From NCBI GenBank assembly GCA_903859705.1, contig CAIONQ010000090.1, forward strand, positions 1 to 64,000: a stretch of 64,000 nt of DNA, given 5' to 3'. The notes beneath the pieces are model-generated. The model was given only the letters and a program-made list of their open reading frames with translations, searched no databases and was not told the origin of the DNA. Position numbers and translations under genes: made by a program. The DNA comes from an uncultured Chthonomonas sp. Lineage in GTDB: Bacteria; Armatimonadota; Chthonomonadetes; Chthonomonadales; Chthonomonadaceae. Below, piece after piece: positions 26,842 to 35,660 of this stretch. Numbering within the stretch: position 1 is the stretch's first letter; each line of letters begins with the position of its first letter.

Positions 26842-28689
26842 GTGACTATTAATACTAACATTTACCCGGGCAGCGAAATCTATACATCGTTGGATGCGTT
26901 CGCCGCCTATATTGCGGATTACCGTAACAGGCTGGCAAGCGCCAGGCTCGCCAGGTTGTACCGCGCACACTGGCTGCAAGCCCTACAGGTCATTAACGAG
27001 GAAATTAGCACGCTGACGCCTGCAGACGACATGACACTTCATGCAGAGCTGTTAAGCGTGAAAGCAGAGTTTGAACATCTGCTTGGTGGCGTTACCGCGG
27101 TAGAACAGCACCTGGATAAAGCAGTTACGCCGCCTTCAGAGGTGGATGCCAGCCAGCCAGCAGCTGTTTTCAGTGACAACGCTCAAATGATGACCTCATT
27201 AGTTGCTCCCTCTGCACCGGTAGAGGAACTACCTCAATTGGTAATGAGTGCTGCACCTGACGATGGCCACGCTAGCCCGCCAAGCGAGGTTGAAGTAGAT
27301 GCAAAGACGCTCGAATACCTTAATTCCTGCCTGGCAGCTCTGGATGCAGGCATCGACTCGTTCCAATCCAGGCAATCTGCTTACCGTCCAGAATCTGATG
27401 CGGCATTTAGCGAAGTGGCACGCCTCAAAGCGCTGGTTTGCCAGCTGAACGCCGTGCATGCCGATGCCTGCGCGCACGGAGCCGGAGTCAGCATCCGGCC
27501 CAGAAGCCGTTCCCTGATGAACCGGCTGGAGTATGAACGTGCTGTACTTAGCGATACTGGCGACTCTACCCCGTTTGATGCCGATGTTCTATCAGATCTC
27601 AGCCCTACTATCACCGCTGAGCAATGGAGAGACCTGGCAGAGTGGTACACAAAGCTGAGCGATGGATATGCTGTGCTCGGCGAGATCAATGCGAAGTACA
27701 ACGATGCAGAGCGCGCAGACCTTGGCAAGGTCTACAACGCACTGGGGGCATCCCAGGCGTGCCTCAAGGTGTTACTTGATGAGGTGGAAGGGCGCGAACA
27801 GCTGGTTAACCGCATGTACCGACGCGTGCGCCAGGAGTGGGGAGAGCGTGGTTTTCTTACGGGGCTAAATTCAACCACGCCCTGGGACGAGCTGGTTGAG
27901 CAATCTTCGGATCTTGAATTGGCGCTGGCGGAAGCAGAACGATACATTGCCTCACGCCGCGCAGAAGATGCAAAGAGAGACAGGCAGGCATCAACTACTG
28001 AGGCGCTTTGTAGCCTGTTTAAGGCAGAGCCAAACTTAGGCGGCACGCCGGCCTTGCTAAACACACATCGGCAACGCCTGTTTGAGCGGCTGGATGCCTG
28101 CATTGCGGCCGGAGTTTCTCCAACTAACAAAACCGTTCGCAACCTGCTCATGGCCAATGGAATAGTGTTGTTAAGCGGTGAAACCAGGTTTAAGAAGCAC
28201 CTTGAGGCGGTAAAGACCGAGCTGGCGCGCAAAGGATCGCAAGCTCCGGTTGAGGATTCATCAAAGCCCGCGCAAGGTGAATTGGAAGAGGTAACAAAAT
28301 CTGAGGAAGAGGTTGAGCAGCCCACAGATGCTGAGACGGCTACGATGGCTGCTGAGCTAACGGCGGTATGCCAGAAGCGCCGAATCCTCATCCTTGGAGG
28401 CGTTGCCAATGCCCGAATCGTAACTGAGCTGAAGGAGATGCTGGAAGGAGCGGAAATTCAGTGGTTGGGCACCAACAAATCCAGCAAGCCCTCAAAGTAC
28501 GAAAGCGAGATCAAGCGCAGTTGGGTAGTGCTGTTTGCCAAGAACATGTCCAGCCATGCTGTGGGTACCATGGGTAAAGAATGGGTTAAGGGGGCAGGCG
28601 GCAAGTTTGCGTTTATAACTGCTGGCTACTCAAGCAAACAGTTGATCAGGCTGCTACATACTACGTTGCGGCCAGAGCCAATTATCTAA
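26842..28689 (+). CDS. Large unknown protein with C-terminal DUF2325-like domain
   Basis: A 615-residue cytosolic-looking protein with no signal or membrane segment. Residues 1-500 are mostly helical with several heptad-rich stretches (coiled-coil-like). The last 110 residues read KRRILILGGVANARIVTELKEML, IQWLGTNKSSKPSKYESEI, VVLFAKNMSSHAVGTMGKEW and FITAGYSSKQLIRLL. This order (a Rossmann-like GG, then a polar motif, then VVL.....SH) is that of DUF2325. The GTG start follows AAAGG. It has no co-directional partner. Function is unknown. Confidence 0.6.
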   Translation: MTINTNIYPGSEIYTSLDAFAAYIADYRNRLASARLARLYRAHWLQALQVINEEISTLTPADDMTLHAELLSVKAEFEHLLGGVTAVEQHLDKAVTPPSEVDASQPAAVFSDNAQMMTSLVAPSAPVEELPQLVMSAAPDDGHASPPSEVEVDAKTLEYLNSCLAALDAGIDSFQSRQSAYRPESDAAFSEVARLKALVCQLNAVHADACAHGAGVSIRPRSRSLMNRLEYERAVLSDTGDSTPFDADVLSDLSPTITAEQWRDLAEWYTKLSDGYAVLGEINAKYNDAERADLGKVYNALGASQACLKVLLDEVEGREQLVNRMYRRVRQEWGERGFLTGLNSTTPWDELVEQSSDLELALAEAERYIASRRAEDAKRDRQASTTEALCSLFKAEPNLGGTPALLNTHRQRLFERLDACIAAGVSPTNKTVRNLLMANGIVLLSGETRFKKHLEAVKTELARKGSQAPVEDSSKPAQGELEEVTKSEEEVEQPTDAETATMAAELTAVCQKRRILILGGVANARIVTELKEMLEGAEIQWLGTNKSSKPSKYESEIKRSWVVLFAKNMSSHAVGTMGKEWVKGAGGKFAFITAGYSSKQLIRLLHTTLRPEPII

Positions 28690-28701
28690 CGGAAAGTTGG
28701 A

Positions 28702-28732
28702 TCGAGGCCACAGCTACTCGCTGTGGTCTCGA
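28702..28732. other. Hairpin spanning the smpB stop codon
   Basis: TCGAGGCCACAG (28702-28713) pairs with CTGTGGTCTCGA (28721-28732) with one G-T-type mismatch. It lies between two converging genes and includes the smpB stop. No T-run follows, so a terminator function is only possible. Confidence 0.45.
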
Positions 28733-29226
28733 GAAACAAATTGCCGGCGTTCCTCGCGTTCCTGATCTCGTTCGGCAATGCTGTCTCGCTTGTCCCAGAG
28801 CTTCTTTCCTTTTCCCAGGGCAATTTCAATCTTGGCAAAGCCACGTTGAAAATAGAGCGCGAGTGGCACAATGCTAAAGCCTTTTTGCTCGCACCTCACT
28901 CTCAGCTCTTCAATCTCCCACTTGTGCAGCAGCAACTTACGCTTGCGCACTGGCTCCACGTTGTTTCTGTTGCCCTGCTCAAATGGAGAAATGTGCATGT
29001 TATACACCCATGCTTCGCCATTCTCTATTCTGATGAAGGCATCCGTAATGTTGAGCTTACCCGCGCGCAGCGATTTCACCTCGGTGCCAACAAGCACCAT
29101 GCCAGCATCGTAGCTCTCCATAATCTCATACTCGTGCCGTGCTTTACGGTTGTATGAGATCTGCTTTCGCGCGTTGCGATCCTTCTCGGCTTCTTCAGAT
29201 GTAACTGGTTTTTTATTGCCTGCCAT
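28714..29226 (-). CDS. smpB: SsrA-binding protein SmpB
   Basis: A 170-residue tmRNA partner for ribosome rescue. ISYNRKARHEYEIMESYDAGMVLVGTEVKSLRAGK and NMHISPFEQGN are the conserved beta-barrel segments. The C-terminal tail KGKKLWDKRDSIAERDQERE is the part that enters the decoding site. A 20-residue charged N-terminal extension precedes the domain. The start is ATG 29226 with CAGGG nearby. I did not find ssrA in the flanks. Confidence 0.95.
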   Translation of the reverse strand: MAGNKKPVTSEEAEKDRNARKQISYNRKARHEYEIMESYDAGMVLVGTEVKSLRAGKLNITDAFIRIENGEAWVYNMHISPFEQGNRNNVEPVRKRKLLLHKWEIEELRVRCEQKGFSIVPLALYFQRGFAKIEIALGKGKKLWDKRDSIAERDQEREERRQFVSRDHSE

Positions 29227-29506
29227 ATTCTGGCCCTGCTCCTGCACCGGGATCCTGCCGCCCAACCGGGCAACAGCGAAAGTGTGTACCTATTATGCCA
29301 CCTTGGTGGGGCTGTGTTACAGTACAACCCAGTATTGCCCCACTCCCACTGTTTTGGTAAAATCAAAGCACATTGATGTCGCCGATATTGACCTCACATG
29401 CCGACAGGTAAAACCAACCTTTGTAATTACCAGTAGTACTATTTATACGCACAAATATAATTGGTAGATACCGCTATATAAGCATGAATGGCGAATATGC
29501 CTGAAT
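29227..29506. other. Intergenic region between smpB and ftsK
   Basis: About 280 AT-rich bases between divergent genes. Apart from the ftsK promoter at its right edge (29507-29535) I see no gene, repeat or RNA motif. Confidence 0.4.
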
Positions 29507-29535
29507 TTGACCGGCAGACAGATTTCTGATATAAT
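29507..29535 (+). promoter_or_regulatory. Strong sigma-70 promoter for ftsK
   Basis: TTGACC (29507-29512) and TATAAT (29530-29535) are 17 bases apart, and TGA directly before the -10 makes it an extended -10 as well. Transcription would begin near 29542, at the GGAGG Shine-Dalgarno, leaving a leader of only about 16 bases. Confidence 0.8.
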
Positions 29536-29557
29536 CTGTACGGAGGTGCGCCTGCAA

Positions 29558-32062
29558 ATGGCAAACGTTTCTCGTACGCGCGGCGCTGCACAGCCATCCC
29601 CTACCGACAGGCGTCGCCAGGATATTATTGGTCTGCTGATTTTTTTTGCTGGCGCAGCTGGCCTGCTTAGTCTTGCCTGGACCCAACCCGGTTTTCTTCC
29701 CGATAAAGTGAGTGATCTTCTGCGGATATTTGCAGGGATCGGTTCCTATGCTGTGCCAGTTCTGCTCATGGCAATTGGAACCATGTTTCTGCTGGGTTAC
29801 GAACGCCTCACGTTCACGCATGCCTCTTATGGCACGCTCATCATGTTTCTTGTGTTTGTATCGGTGCGTCATCTTGCAGTCCACCCCTTCGGAACCCCTA
29901 TCGACAAAACATCGGTTATGGCTGGCGGCGGGTTTCTTGGTGCGGCAATCGGCAAATCGCTGGATATGCTCTGTGGGCGGGTGATTGGCGAGCTCTTTTT
30001 AACGATTCTTACCCTGATAGGTGTGGTGCTACTCGTAGATCAGCCACTTATGGTTATTTTTCAGCGCGTTCATGCGCGCGGCAAGGCTGGCGCCCAGGCT
30101 GCGCAACGTGGATTTGCGCGCAGTGCACAGGCCGGGGCGGCGCTGTTGCCCGGTACCCGCGACGAGGAAGCGCTAGAAGCTGAAACCCCAATAATTAAGG
30201 GGCCGAAGCCCAGTGCGGCAACCTTTAGCCTGGGTTCAGACAGAGATGCCCGAGCAGCACAGATTGCTAACCGCGCCATAAACGGGGAAACGGACGCCAC
30301 CGAAGAGGGCGAGCACAGCCGAACTGCTCGCAACGCATCGACTCTATTCGGGTTCTTCAATCGTACGAGATCCGATAAAGGGGATGCAGAGGCACCACAA
30401 GAAGAACGACCAACAGTGGCAGAAGTGCCAGCACCAATGGATGATGCTCCCTTTGATGCGGAGCCAATTGCTCCAAAGCCGCGCACCCGATCGGCGAAGA
30501 TTACTCCTGCCCCAAGCCTTACCGATACAGATACAGAGATAGTGCTTTCAACTCCTTCTTGTGATGCCACAGACATGCCGCTTGAGCCACCGTTTGTGTT
30601 GCCGCCTCTTAACCTGCTAAAAGAGTCGCCACCTTCGGTATCTCGGAGATCTCCGGCAGAGCTAACAGACAGAATTCGCACCATTGAACAGACGCTGGAA
30701 CAGTTTAACATTGGCGCAAACGTTGTGGAAGTAGCAAGTGGCCCCAGCGTTACAAGGTTTGAGATTCAGCTTGCTCCCGGAATTAAAGTAAACAAAATTG
30801 TCAGCCTGGCTGATAACCTCGCCATGAGCCTTGCCGCCATCGATGTTCGCGTTGAGGCACCTATCCCTGGTAAATCGGCTATTGGCCTGGAAGTTCCAAA
30901 CGCCAACCCTGTTACCGTTAGCCTTCGCGAATGCCTTGATACCGATGAGTTCCGCAACGCTCCCTCCAAGCTGACCATTGCTCTTGGCAAAGATGTGGCG
31001 GGCCAGTATCGGTATGCAGACCTCACCAGAATGCCCCACCTTCTAATTGGCGGATCTACAAACAGCGGCAAATCTGTTTGTTTGAATGCGATCATCGCCA
31101 GCCTCCTTTACCGCGCCACACCGCGCGAAGTAAAGATGCTGATGATCGATCCGAAACGTGTGGAGCTTAGTTTGTGGGATGGCATCCCCCACCTCATGCA
31201 TCCGGTTGTAAAGGATGTAAAGCAGGCGGCCGGCATATTCCGTGCCGCACTAAAGGAGATGGATAACCGCTACAACCTGTTTGTTGCATTGGGTACGCGC
31301 AACATCGAAGGTTACAATCAGAAGGTGCCGGAAGGCAGCCGTTTGCCATACATTGTACTTATTGTGGATGAGCTTGCGGACCTGATGATGCAGCAGGGAC
31401 CTGAGATAGAAACAAGCATATGTCGGCTGGCACAGTTGGCGCGAGCCACGGGCATCCACCTTGTGATTGCTACACAGCGGCCATCTGTTGATATCATTAC
31501 CGGTACGATCAAGGCAAACATTAGCTCACGCATTGCTTTTGCAGTTGCTTCGCAGGTAGATAGCCGAACTATTCTGGATATGACCGGAGCAGACAGACTG
31601 GTAGGCAGGGGCGATATGTTGTTTATGCCCATCGATGCCTCCAAGCCGCAGCGAATTCAGGGTTGCTATCTGGGCGAAACCGAAACAAATGCCCTTGTAG
31701 AGTATCTAAAAGAGCAGGAGAGACCAGAGTTTACGATCAGCCTTAGCGAAGGATCTGGCGACGCTGGATCCATGGGTGCAGGTGCATCCGACGATGTGGA
31801 TGATCAGTTCTTCGAACAGGCAGTGCGCCTGGTGGTGAATAACGGCCAGGCGTCTACATCGATGCTTCAGCGGCGGTTTCGCATTGGCTATACACGGGCC
31901 GCACGCATTGTTGAGATGATGGAAGAACGCGGAATTGTTGGCCCGCTAAACGGTGCCAAGCCACGTGAGATATGTATTACGCGCGACGAAGTGGAACGCA
32001 TGTTTAACCCTGGAGGCACCTTGCCGAGCGTTGCAGATTATGAGGATGAAGGCGATGAGTGA
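29558..32062 (+). CDS. ftsK: DNA translocase FtsK/SpoIIIE
   Basis: An 834-residue septal DNA pump. Four or five N-terminal membrane segments are followed by a proline/acid-rich linker (about 170-380). The motor domain carries the alpha/beta region (GPSVTRFEIQLAPGIKVNKI), Walker A GGSTNSGKSV near residue 496 and Walker B LIVDELADLM. The C-terminal gamma winged-helix for KOPS recognition is RRFRIGYTRAARIVEMMEERGIVGP. The start is ATG 29558 with GGAGG 11 bases upstream. An apparent upstream extension in frame would cover the promoter. Confidence 0.95.
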   Translation: MANVSRTRGAAQPSPTDRRRQDIIGLLIFFAGAAGLLSLAWTQPGFLPDKVSDLLRIFAGIGSYAVPVLLMAIGTMFLLGYERLTFTHASYGTLIMFLVFVSVRHLAVHPFGTPIDKTSVMAGGGFLGAAIGKSLDMLCGRVIGELFLTILTLIGVVLLVDQPLMVIFQRVHARGKAGAQAAQRGFARSAQAGAALLPGTRDEEALEAETPIIKGPKPSAATFSLGSDRDARAAQIANRAINGETDATEEGEHSRTARNASTLFGFFNRTRSDKGDAEAPQEERPTVAEVPAPMDDAPFDAEPIAPKPRTRSAKITPAPSLTDTDTEIVLSTPSCDATDMPLEPPFVLPPLNLLKESPPSVSRRSPAELTDRIRTIEQTLEQFNIGANVVEVASGPSVTRFEIQLAPGIKVNKIVSLADNLAMSLAAIDVRVEAPIPGKSAIGLEVPNANPVTVSLRECLDTDEFRNAPSKLTIALGKDVAGQYRYADLTRMPHLLIGGSTNSGKSVCLNAIIASLLYRATPREVKMLMIDPKRVELSLWDGIPHLMHPVVKDVKQAAGIFRAALKEMDNRYNLFVALGTRNIEGYNQKVPEGSRLPYIVLIVDELADLMMQQGPEIETSICRLAQLARATGIHLVIATQRPSVDIITGTIKANISSRIAFAVASQVDSRTILDMTGADRLVGRGDMLFMPIDASKPQRIQGCYLGETETNALVEYLKEQERPEFTISLSEGSGDAGSMGAGASDDVDDQFFEQAVRLVVNNGQASTSMLQRRFRIGYTRAARIVEMMEERGIVGPLNGAKPREICITRDEVERMFNPGGTLPSVADYEDEGDE

Positions 32063-32142
32063 AATCATTCACTTTAATCGAACGAATGGACAACTGAGCT
32101 CGTCGTTATCTGTACTCATGCGGAAGGCGAGGTTACACCGAA

Positions 32143-32757
32143 ATGTCAGTTAGCGTCTGGAAACTTGCGGAGTCGATTATGGCGCCCGCTCCGGGCGTTG
32201 CGCTGGACCTTGAAGAGCGCAAGCGCGAGCGAGCCATTCTGGACCGATGTGCGGCCGGAGATGAAAAGGCGATTCGTTGGGTACTTGATAAGTATCGCGA
32301 TCGTGTGGTTCGGCTTTCCTCCCACGTGCTCCACAATCCCCGAGAGGCTGAGGATGTGGCACAGGAGGCATTTGTTAAGGCGTTTCGTCAGATTGGTCAG
32401 TTCCGTGGCGAATCTGGCTTTTATGCCTGGCTCTACCGCATTGTAATCAATCTTTGCCTGGACAGAATGCGTCGCAAATCCTCCACTTCGGAAATGCCTC
32501 TGGAAGAGAGCATTGGCTCTTTTGTAGCGGTGAACCCGGATGTAGAGAAGCGGCTTTCTGTAGAGCAGGTTCTGAATTCGCTCACTCCTCCCATGCGTGC
32601 AGCTCTTGTGTTGCGTGAAGTGGAAGGTTTGGAGTATGCCGAGATCGCGGATGTTCTGTCAATTCCGCTGGGTACAGTGCGCTCGCGTCTGAACACAGCG
32701 CGAGAACAGTTCCGAAAGCGCTGGCTTGCCCTGCAGGAGGAGGCGAATCATGTTTGA
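32143..32757 (+). CDS. ECF RNA polymerase sigma factor
   Basis: A 204-residue sigma-70 family protein with region 2 (LSSHVLHNPREAEDVAQEAFVKAF, FYAWLYRIVINLCLDRMRR) and region 4 (ALVLREVEGLEYAEIADVLSIPLGTVRSRLNTAR). It is linked by a short acidic loop. There is no region 3, as expected for an ECF factor. The last codons overlap the anti-sigma gene (ATG 32750), so sigma and anti-sigma are translationally coupled. RpoE-like, probably autoregulated. Confidence 0.92.
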   Translation: MSVSVWKLAESIMAPAPGVALDLEERKRERAILDRCAAGDEKAIRWVLDKYRDRVVRLSSHVLHNPREAEDVAQEAFVKAFRQIGQFRGESGFYAWLYRIVINLCLDRMRRKSSTSEMPLEESIGSFVAVNPDVEKRLSVEQVLNSLTPPMRAALVLREVEGLEYAEIADVLSIPLGTVRSRLNTAREQFRKRWLALQEEANHV

Positions 32758-33382
32758 TACATGTCGCGCCTGCCGAAAAAGGCTTGCTCTGCGCTCCGAA
32801 GGTAGATTACCAAGGTCTCAATGGGCCAGGCTTGAGCATCATCTTTCGCATTGCAGATCCTGCAAACGGGTTGATGAAGCCGACCGCTCTCTGCATCTTG
32901 CGTTGAGCCGATCTCATTACACGCATTTTTCCATGACCCGGGACCGCTCTGAAGCGTTTGATGACCGGGTGATGAATATGGTGCTTAACCAGAGGCAAAC
33001 ACTCTGGAGCCGCCTGCTGGAAACATTTCAGGACAGATGGCTCATTCTCAAGCAATACATTGCTGATTCTATGGCATCGCAGGTCGCTGCGGGCGCGGTA
33101 CTTGCCGCCGCCGGCGCGGCCTGTTTTCTTGCCGTTGCTACCCACCCCGGGGCTCTGAAATATGCCCATGGTTCGGAAATCCGGCATGCTTCTGCATTAC
33201 GCTGGTTAAATGGGCCGCCGGTGCCAGTGGAGTCTCTGGCCGGCAACCAATCGCCACGGCAGGCTATTCTATGGTCTACGCCTTCTGATTCGAGCAGATC
33301 TTCTGTCGCAGCTCGAACAGATGAATCGGTAAAGCAGCCTGCAAAGTATCCTACAGAGCAGCGGGCGCGTGGAAAATTCTGA
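32750..33382 (+). CDS. Zinc-finger anti-sigma factor, membrane anchored
   Basis: A 210-residue protein with an N-terminal zinc-binding anti-sigma motif: HHLSHCRSC near residue 35 (HxxxCxxC), preceded by CRACRKR. One membrane segment follows near residues 105-128 (VAAGAVLAAAGAACFLAVA), then a 75-residue extracytoplasmic tail. This is the usual arrangement of a membrane anti-sigma holding its ECF factor. The start GGAGGAGGCGAATC-ATG lies inside the sigma gene; the 3' end overlaps the next gene by 14 bases. Confidence 0.85.
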   Translation: MFDTCRACRKRLALRSEGRLPRSQWARLEHHLSHCRSCKRVDEADRSLHLALSRSHYTHFSMTRDRSEAFDDRVMNMVLNQRQTLWSRLLETFQDRWLILKQYIADSMASQVAAGAVLAAAGAACFLAVATHPGALKYAHGSEIRHASALRWLNGPPVPVESLAGNQSPRQAILWSTPSDSSRSSVAARTDESVKQPAKYPTEQRARGKF

Positions 33383-35312
33383 GCGCATTGGTGCGCCAAA
33401 AGCTTCTGGTTGGCTGTACGGTTTCTTAATTGGCCTTGCAGCCAGCCTTGCTATTTTGCCGTCTGTTAGAACTCTTGTTGTTTCTCAAGCAGAATATGCT
33501 GCAACGCAGCATAGTGCCGATGCAGCAGCCGTTATTCCGCACTCCATGTCTGGATATGATAGAGCCCAGATCACCCGTGCAGCTCTCTCTTTCTCCGATG
33601 ATTACCTCATTCAGGTTGGCCGCGCAACGGTAGACCCAGGTGAGCTTCCATCATCTCGCCGGGGCAAACCTGCAAAGGTAACTACAGTTACCGATAATGC
33701 GCTGGTTCGCATTGGACAGTTACCTGTACATTTCCCCTCTTCCCCTGGCGCCTACGCGCACTTGTCTCGATACATGATGGCCGACCGCATCCACTTATTG
33801 CGGCCAGACCTGTTCAGGCAAGACTCTGATGCAACAGACGAAACAGCGCTTGCATCTGAAGGTTCCATTTTTCCTCGCCCTGCCCCTGCAGATATCAGCC
33901 TTACAGAATGGGCACTTAGAACCGGAGAACGCAGGGATAAGGACAATGCCTACTGGCCCGCGATGCTGGCAGTTACGGCGTTTTCTGTAGGCAGGGATGA
34001 AGATGGCCAGGATGCACTAACCAGAGCAGCAACAAAATCCCGATGGGATTCCTATATCTATGAGGAAGTTCTGGGCCAGTGGCGCCTGCTATCTACCGCC
34101 TATGGTGACAACGGGGCACTTCAGAAAATTGGCCCGCTTTCCCTGGTATCGTTTCCGCACCTGCGCGAGATCCGGAGAATGGGCCGCGCGGTACGCGCAA
34201 TTGCAGACAGGCAGGAGCAGGCCGGCCTTTATCATCAGGCTGCCATGAGCAGACTACAACTCATGCGTACCGGTGAGATTATGGTAAAGCGCGCACCATG
34301 GGCGTATGAAGCACTAGCTGGTGGAGATCTGATCCTGATTTCTGCTTCCAATCAAGTAGACTCTTCCAATGCGCAGCGCCCATCAGGGGCGTCAACGGCG
34401 GCACAATTTGGTGTTTCATCTGAGTTTATCGACCTGATTCGGCGCGCACGCCTTACATCCAACCTACCCTGGGTAGAAGATAAGGTAAAGGAAGCAATTA
34501 AGTTACGGCAGCGCGTAGATATTGCTCGATTGGATACTAGCTACCCCGGAATACCGCCGGGCATTCCAGTGGCAAACTTGTTTGGCACTTGGATGGCTGG
34601 AGTTGCAATACTGCAAGAAACGTTTCTCACGGCAGTGTGCATCATAATTGCGATACTGCTGGAACTGTGTAACACAGCATTTCCTAAGAGCCGCCGCTTT
34701 TTAGCAGGGGTGGCAGTAGCCAGTACCTGCGTTAGCATTGGCCTCACATTCAGTAGTTCACCATCGGCAGTTCACTGGATTTGGACAATACTATGTGCCT
34801 GCCTAACCATTATGCAGGTTATCTACTGGCGAACCTTCCCCGGTTCGGCACAGGGCGCAACACCCTACCGTGGATTAGTTCTCACTGCCAGGGGACCCTG
34901 GTTGTTTGCTCTACCAGTGGCACTCCTTGCGGGGCTGAGCACAGTAGTGTTCCGTCCGCTTCTTAGCGCAATGCATCCGGTGGCGGCCGCTCTGTACAGC
35001 CTCACGGATACGTCACTCATAGTTAATCAAAGGGCTGCACTTGAACTGGCCGCCACAGCCACTATTGCCCCGGCACTTGTGCTGCTGCTACAGGGAATTA
35101 GCGTGTACGTGCGACGCAGGAATAGCGACAGGGCCATTGGTTCCCCATTTGCTCTCAGGGCAGCTGTGCCATCCCTCATTTGCCTCATACTGCTTTATGT
35201 TGCACTCCTCAATCGCACCGTTCTGCTGGACAAGCAGTATGGGCGGGCGTTGAGCGATGCCGCTCGCAACGATCTTCAGTGGGTACTAACACATTCATCA
35301 AGCTCCGGGTAA
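33369..35312 (+). CDS. Membrane protein of unknown function in the ECF operon
   Basis: A 647-residue protein starting at GTG 33369 inside the anti-sigma gene. One N-terminal membrane segment (LYGFLIGLAASLAILPSV) is followed by about 375 extracytoplasmic, mainly helical residues (possible TPR-like repeats, e.g. WPAMLAVTAFSVGRDEDGQDAL). Six or seven C-terminal membrane segments follow. No family is recognised. Coupling to the sigma/anti-sigma pair suggests it senses or transmits an envelope signal, or is the regulon's main target. Confidence 0.7.
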   Translation: MENSERIGAPKASGWLYGFLIGLAASLAILPSVRTLVVSQAEYAATQHSADAAAVIPHSMSGYDRAQITRAALSFSDDYLIQVGRATVDPGELPSSRRGKPAKVTTVTDNALVRIGQLPVHFPSSPGAYAHLSRYMMADRIHLLRPDLFRQDSDATDETALASEGSIFPRPAPADISLTEWALRTGERRDKDNAYWPAMLAVTAFSVGRDEDGQDALTRAATKSRWDSYIYEEVLGQWRLLSTAYGDNGALQKIGPLSLVSFPHLREIRRMGRAVRAIADRQEQAGLYHQAAMSRLQLMRTGEIMVKRAPWAYEALAGGDLILISASNQVDSSNAQRPSGASTAAQFGVSSEFIDLIRRARLTSNLPWVEDKVKEAIKLRQRVDIARLDTSYPGIPPGIPVANLFGTWMAGVAILQETFLTAVCIIIAILLELCNTAFPKSRRFLAGVAVASTCVSIGLTFSSSPSAVHWIWTILCACLTIMQVIYWRTFPGSAQGATPYRGLVLTARGPWLFALPVALLAGLSTVVFRPLLSAMHPVAAALYSLTDTSLIVNQRAALELAATATIAPALVLLLQGISVYVRRRNSDRAIGSPFALRAAVPSLICLILLYVALLNRTVLLDKQYGRALSDAARNDLQWVLTHSSSSG

Positions 35313-35660
35313 GTGGTGTAAGTACCGTAAATTGTTCACGCCCGTGGTATCTCCGGAGGAGATCCACTCCTCGGAGATCACCGCGACAACAAATCTTCCC
35401 CAACTGCAGCAAATTAACAGTGCGGTGGATGGCCGTTGGCCGCTCACAAGCCGCGCCAGGCTCTGTTCACAACAAAGTACAGAGACTACAGTTCATCCGG
35501 TTCCCTGATCTGATCGACCAGGCAGCCAACCAATTAGCTCCGAAATACTCAGAATACCATCCAGGTAAACGTAAAGAACCCCTGTCTGCAGGGCAGACAG
35601 GGGTTCAATGTACTTCCAGTACATTGCACCGCAATGCAGTGCAATGTACTGGTTACTTAC
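35313..35660. other. Hairpin-rich convergent intergenic region
   Basis: Between converging genes. At 35348-35380 ATCTCCG(G)AGGAG pairs with CTCCTCGGAGAT, one bulged base, perhaps ending the plus-strand operon. At 35607-35627 CAATGTACT and AGTACATTG form a second stem, echoed again at 35640-35650 by CAATGTACTGG. A short ACTT tandem repeat (35652-35666) runs into the end of the minus-strand gene. I see no gene. Confidence 0.55.
35576..35606 (-). terminator. 14-bp perfect hairpin, terminator of the PQQ-propeller gene
   Basis: GAACCCCTGTCTGC (35576-35589) pairs perfectly with GCAGACAGGGGTTC (35593-35606) around a three-base loop. On the minus strand it is followed by TTTACGTTT. Confidence 0.75.
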
